Assembly: GCA_003669255.1 (NCBI GenBank) | Contig: QWPO01000211.1 | Location: 1 to 6,765 of the forward strand | DNA length: 6,765 bases | Reading direction: 5' to 3' | Source of the DNA: Planctomycetota bacterium | Lineage (GTDB): Bacteria; Planctomycetota; Planctomycetia; Pirellulales; UBA1268 | In this document: positions 5,757 through 6,765 of the stretch, piece after piece | Numbering within the stretch: position 1 is the stretch's first letter | Layout of the letters: each line of letters starts with the position of its first letter | The notes under the pieces: model-generated | Database searches by the model: none | What the model saw: only the letters and a program-made list of their open reading frames with translations | What the model was told of the DNA's origin: nothing | Position numbers and translations under genes: made by a program

Positions 5757-6125
5757 TCAGGCAGAGATCGAAGCGATCCGAATCTTGGTCGAGATCGAAC
5801 GATGGCCGGTGCGGCGGCGATAGTTCTTGCGGCGGGCGAACTTCTGGACGTAGATCTTCTCGCCCTGCACGAGGCCGACGACCTCGGCCTTCACCGACGC
5901 GCCCTTCACCTTTGGCTTGCCGATCGTGAGCTTGCCAGCCTTGCTCACGGCGAGCACGTCTTCGAACACCACCTCGCTGCCGGCGGGCAGATGGCGGAAG
6001 TCGATCTCGAGTTCCTGCCCCGCCATCACGCGGTACTGGCGACCACCGTCGACGACGATGGCGTATTCGTGGGCGGCGCCCTCCATAGAGGAAGCAGAAT
6101 CAGCGGCGGGGGTGGCCTTGGCCAT
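5757..6125 (-). CDS. rplU: 50S ribosomal protein L21
   Basis: The 122-residue protein carries the L21 signature: YAIVVDGGRQYRV, then an FRHLPAGSEVVFEDVLAV core, GKPKVKGASVKAEVV, and the basic C-terminus KFARRKNYRRRTGHRSISTKIRIASISA, which ends exactly as the family does. L21 binds 23S rRNA in the large subunit and is needed for its assembly. It has an acidic, Ala/Ser-rich extension of about 19 residues before the normal start compared with E. coli L21 (103 residues). An in-frame ATG at 6086 would shorten this, but no start signal precedes it, so 6125 is preferred, although it too lacks a clear Shine-Dalgarno sequence. The usual partner rpmA (L27) does not follow; the gene ends in the repeat region facing ubiD. 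Confidence 0.97.
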   Translation of the reverse strand: MAKATPAADSASSMEGAAHEYAIVVDGGRQYRVMAGQELEIDFRHLPAGSEVVFEDVLAVSKAGKLTIGKPKVKGASVKAEVVGLVQGEKIYVQKFARRKNYRRRTGHRSISTKIRIASISA

Positions 6126-6134
6126 GGGTGCAGG

Positions 6135-6162
6135 TCCGTAAAAAGCGTCGAAAAACTGTCAA
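6135..6162 (-). promoter_or_regulatory. Candidate promoter of rplU
   Basis: The minus strand has a perfect -35 hexamer TTGACA at 6162-6157, then a T-rich 16-base spacer, then TACGGA at 6140-6135 as a poor -10 match. The predicted start would be about three bases before the rplU ATG. The -35 is convincing and the -10 is not, so the exact start is uncertain. Confidence 0.35.
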
Positions 6163-6174
6163 ACCGAGCCCTGT

Positions 6175-6184
6175 ACGATATCGT
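6175..6184. promoter_or_regulatory. Perfect 10-base palindrome ACGATATCGT
   Basis: ACGAT-ATCGT is a perfect inverted repeat with no spacer in the divergent rplU-glpD intergenic region, just upstream of the rplU -35 candidate. It may be an operator. Because it is short, chance cannot be excluded. Confidence 0.3.
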
Positions 6185-6212
6185 CGCCGGCAGGACGGGT
6201 CGAGAGGTCAGG

Positions 6213-6226
6213 TTTCCGGCCGGAAA
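6213..6226. promoter_or_regulatory. Perfect 14-base palindrome TTTCCGGCCGGAAA
   Basis: TTTCCGG-CCGGAAA is a perfect 14-base palindrome centred 40 bases from the ACGATATCGT palindrome and 58 bases before the glpD GTG. Dyads of this kind are typical of dimeric repressor sites. Given its position it could control glpD, rplU or both. No known regulator consensus is recognised. Confidence 0.4.
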
Positions 6227-6283
6227 ATCCCGGTGCTCGGGGCTCTGCCGGGCCATTGTTCCTCGTTCCCCAGCGGGCCTGCA

Positions 6284-6765
6284 GTGACGCCATCCCCCCC
6301 ACCGCCGTCGCCGTCCCGCGAATCGCTGCTGGCCCGCCTGCGGTCGGCTGACATGTTCGACCTGATCGTTGTGGGCGGCGGGGCGACCGGCCTCGGCACC
6401 GCCCTCGACGCCGCCGCCCGCGGCTTCTCCACGCTGCTCGTTGAAGCCGAAGACTTCGCCAAGGGGACGTCGAGCCGGGCGACGAAGCTCGTCCACGGTG
6501 GCGTGCGGTACCTCGCGCAGGGCAACGTGTCGCTCGTCCGCGAGGCGCTTCATGAACGAAAGATCCTGCTTGACAACGCCCCGCACCTCGCCCAGCCCCT
6601 TCCCTTCCTCGTGCCGGCCTACGGCGTCGCGGGCCGGTTCTGGGATCTGCCGTTCTACGGGATCGGCTTGGCGATCTACGAAGCGCTCTCGGGATCCGAG
6701 CGAGTCGGCCGCGTGGGCCTGCTCGGTCGCAAGCGGGCCTTGGCCGCCGCGCCGGGCCTGGAGTC
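6284..6765 (+). CDS. glpD: FAD-dependent glycerol-3-phosphate dehydrogenase, N-terminal part
   Basis: Translation from GTG 6284 gives 160 codons to the window edge. After a proline-rich lead (TPSPPPPSPS) comes RESLLARLRSADMFDLIVVGGGATGLG, with the FAD Rossmann motif GGGATG at residues 31-36 and the ribose-binding acidic residue at the end of LLVE (Glu54). DFAKGTSSRATKLVHGGVRYL (57-77) is the hallmark of GlpD/GPD2 proteins. GlpD is a membrane-associated flavoprotein that oxidises glycerol-3-phosphate to dihydroxyacetone phosphate and passes electrons to quinone. The RxxLLxRL segment before the Rossmann strand is conserved in the family, which supports 6284 over the internal ATG at 6353. A GTG at 6233 is in frame too, but no start signal is seen. 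No Shine-Dalgarno sequence is evident. Only the 5' part is present. Confidence 0.9.
   Translation, partial: MTPSPPPPSPSRESLLARLRSADMFDLIVVGGGATGLGTALDAAARGFSTLLVEAEDFAKGTSSRATKLVHGGVRYLAQGNVSLVREALHERKILLDNAPHLAQPLPFLVPAYGVAGRFWDLPFYGIGLAIYEALSGSERVGRVGLLGRKRALAAAPGLE

Overview
The window is GC-rich, densely packed bacterial chromosome. The long UbiD-type decarboxylase, the free-standing E2-like acyltransferase, sparse Shine-Dalgarno signals and hairpin-bearing intergenic repeats resemble what I know of Planctomycetes, perhaps Pirellulales. That placement is inference; no rRNA or other taxonomic marker is present beyond ribosomal protein L21. There is no phage, IS, CRISPR or tRNA signal.

Layout, left to right. 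Positions 1-46 hold the first 15 codons of a minus-strand D-aminoacyl-tRNA deacylase gene (dtd) that runs off the left edge. Positions 99-835 hold a two-gene minus-strand toxin-antitoxin type module: a UPF0175-like small protein followed by a DUF3368-type PIN-domain protein, with a 4-base overlap. A plus-strand stand-alone acyltransferase with the E2/chloramphenicol-acetyltransferase HxxxDG motif follows (987-1763). Its 3' end overlaps, tail to tail by 41 bases, a minus-strand rarA/mgsA gene (1723-3051). rarA lies 23 bases downstream of an OsmC-family peroxiredoxin-like gene (3075-3485), and the two probably form one operon. Divergent from osmC is a large ubiD-family prFMN-dependent decarboxylase (3601-5520).

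The 236-base space between the convergent ubiD and rplU genes carries a 52-base tandem repeat, each copy with a GTAA-capped hairpin. A related, diverged hairpin supplies the ubiD stop codon. rplU (L21) lies at 5757-6125 on the minus strand. A 158-base divergent intergenic region with two perfect palindromes separates it from the 5' part of a glpD-like FAD-dependent glycerol-3-phosphate dehydrogenase (6284 to the right edge).

Functionally this is mostly housekeeping: translation (Dtd, L21), fork maintenance (RarA), peroxide defence (OsmC), quinone or aromatic-acid metabolism (UbiD) and glycerol-3-phosphate oxidation feeding the quinone pool (GlpD). The toxin-antitoxin pair is the only accessory-type insertion. 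I see no convincing multi-gene novel system. The most unusual signals are non-coding: the repeat array, the palindrome pair, and two -10-like hexamers placed exactly 6 bases before start codons, which suggests leaderless mRNAs.
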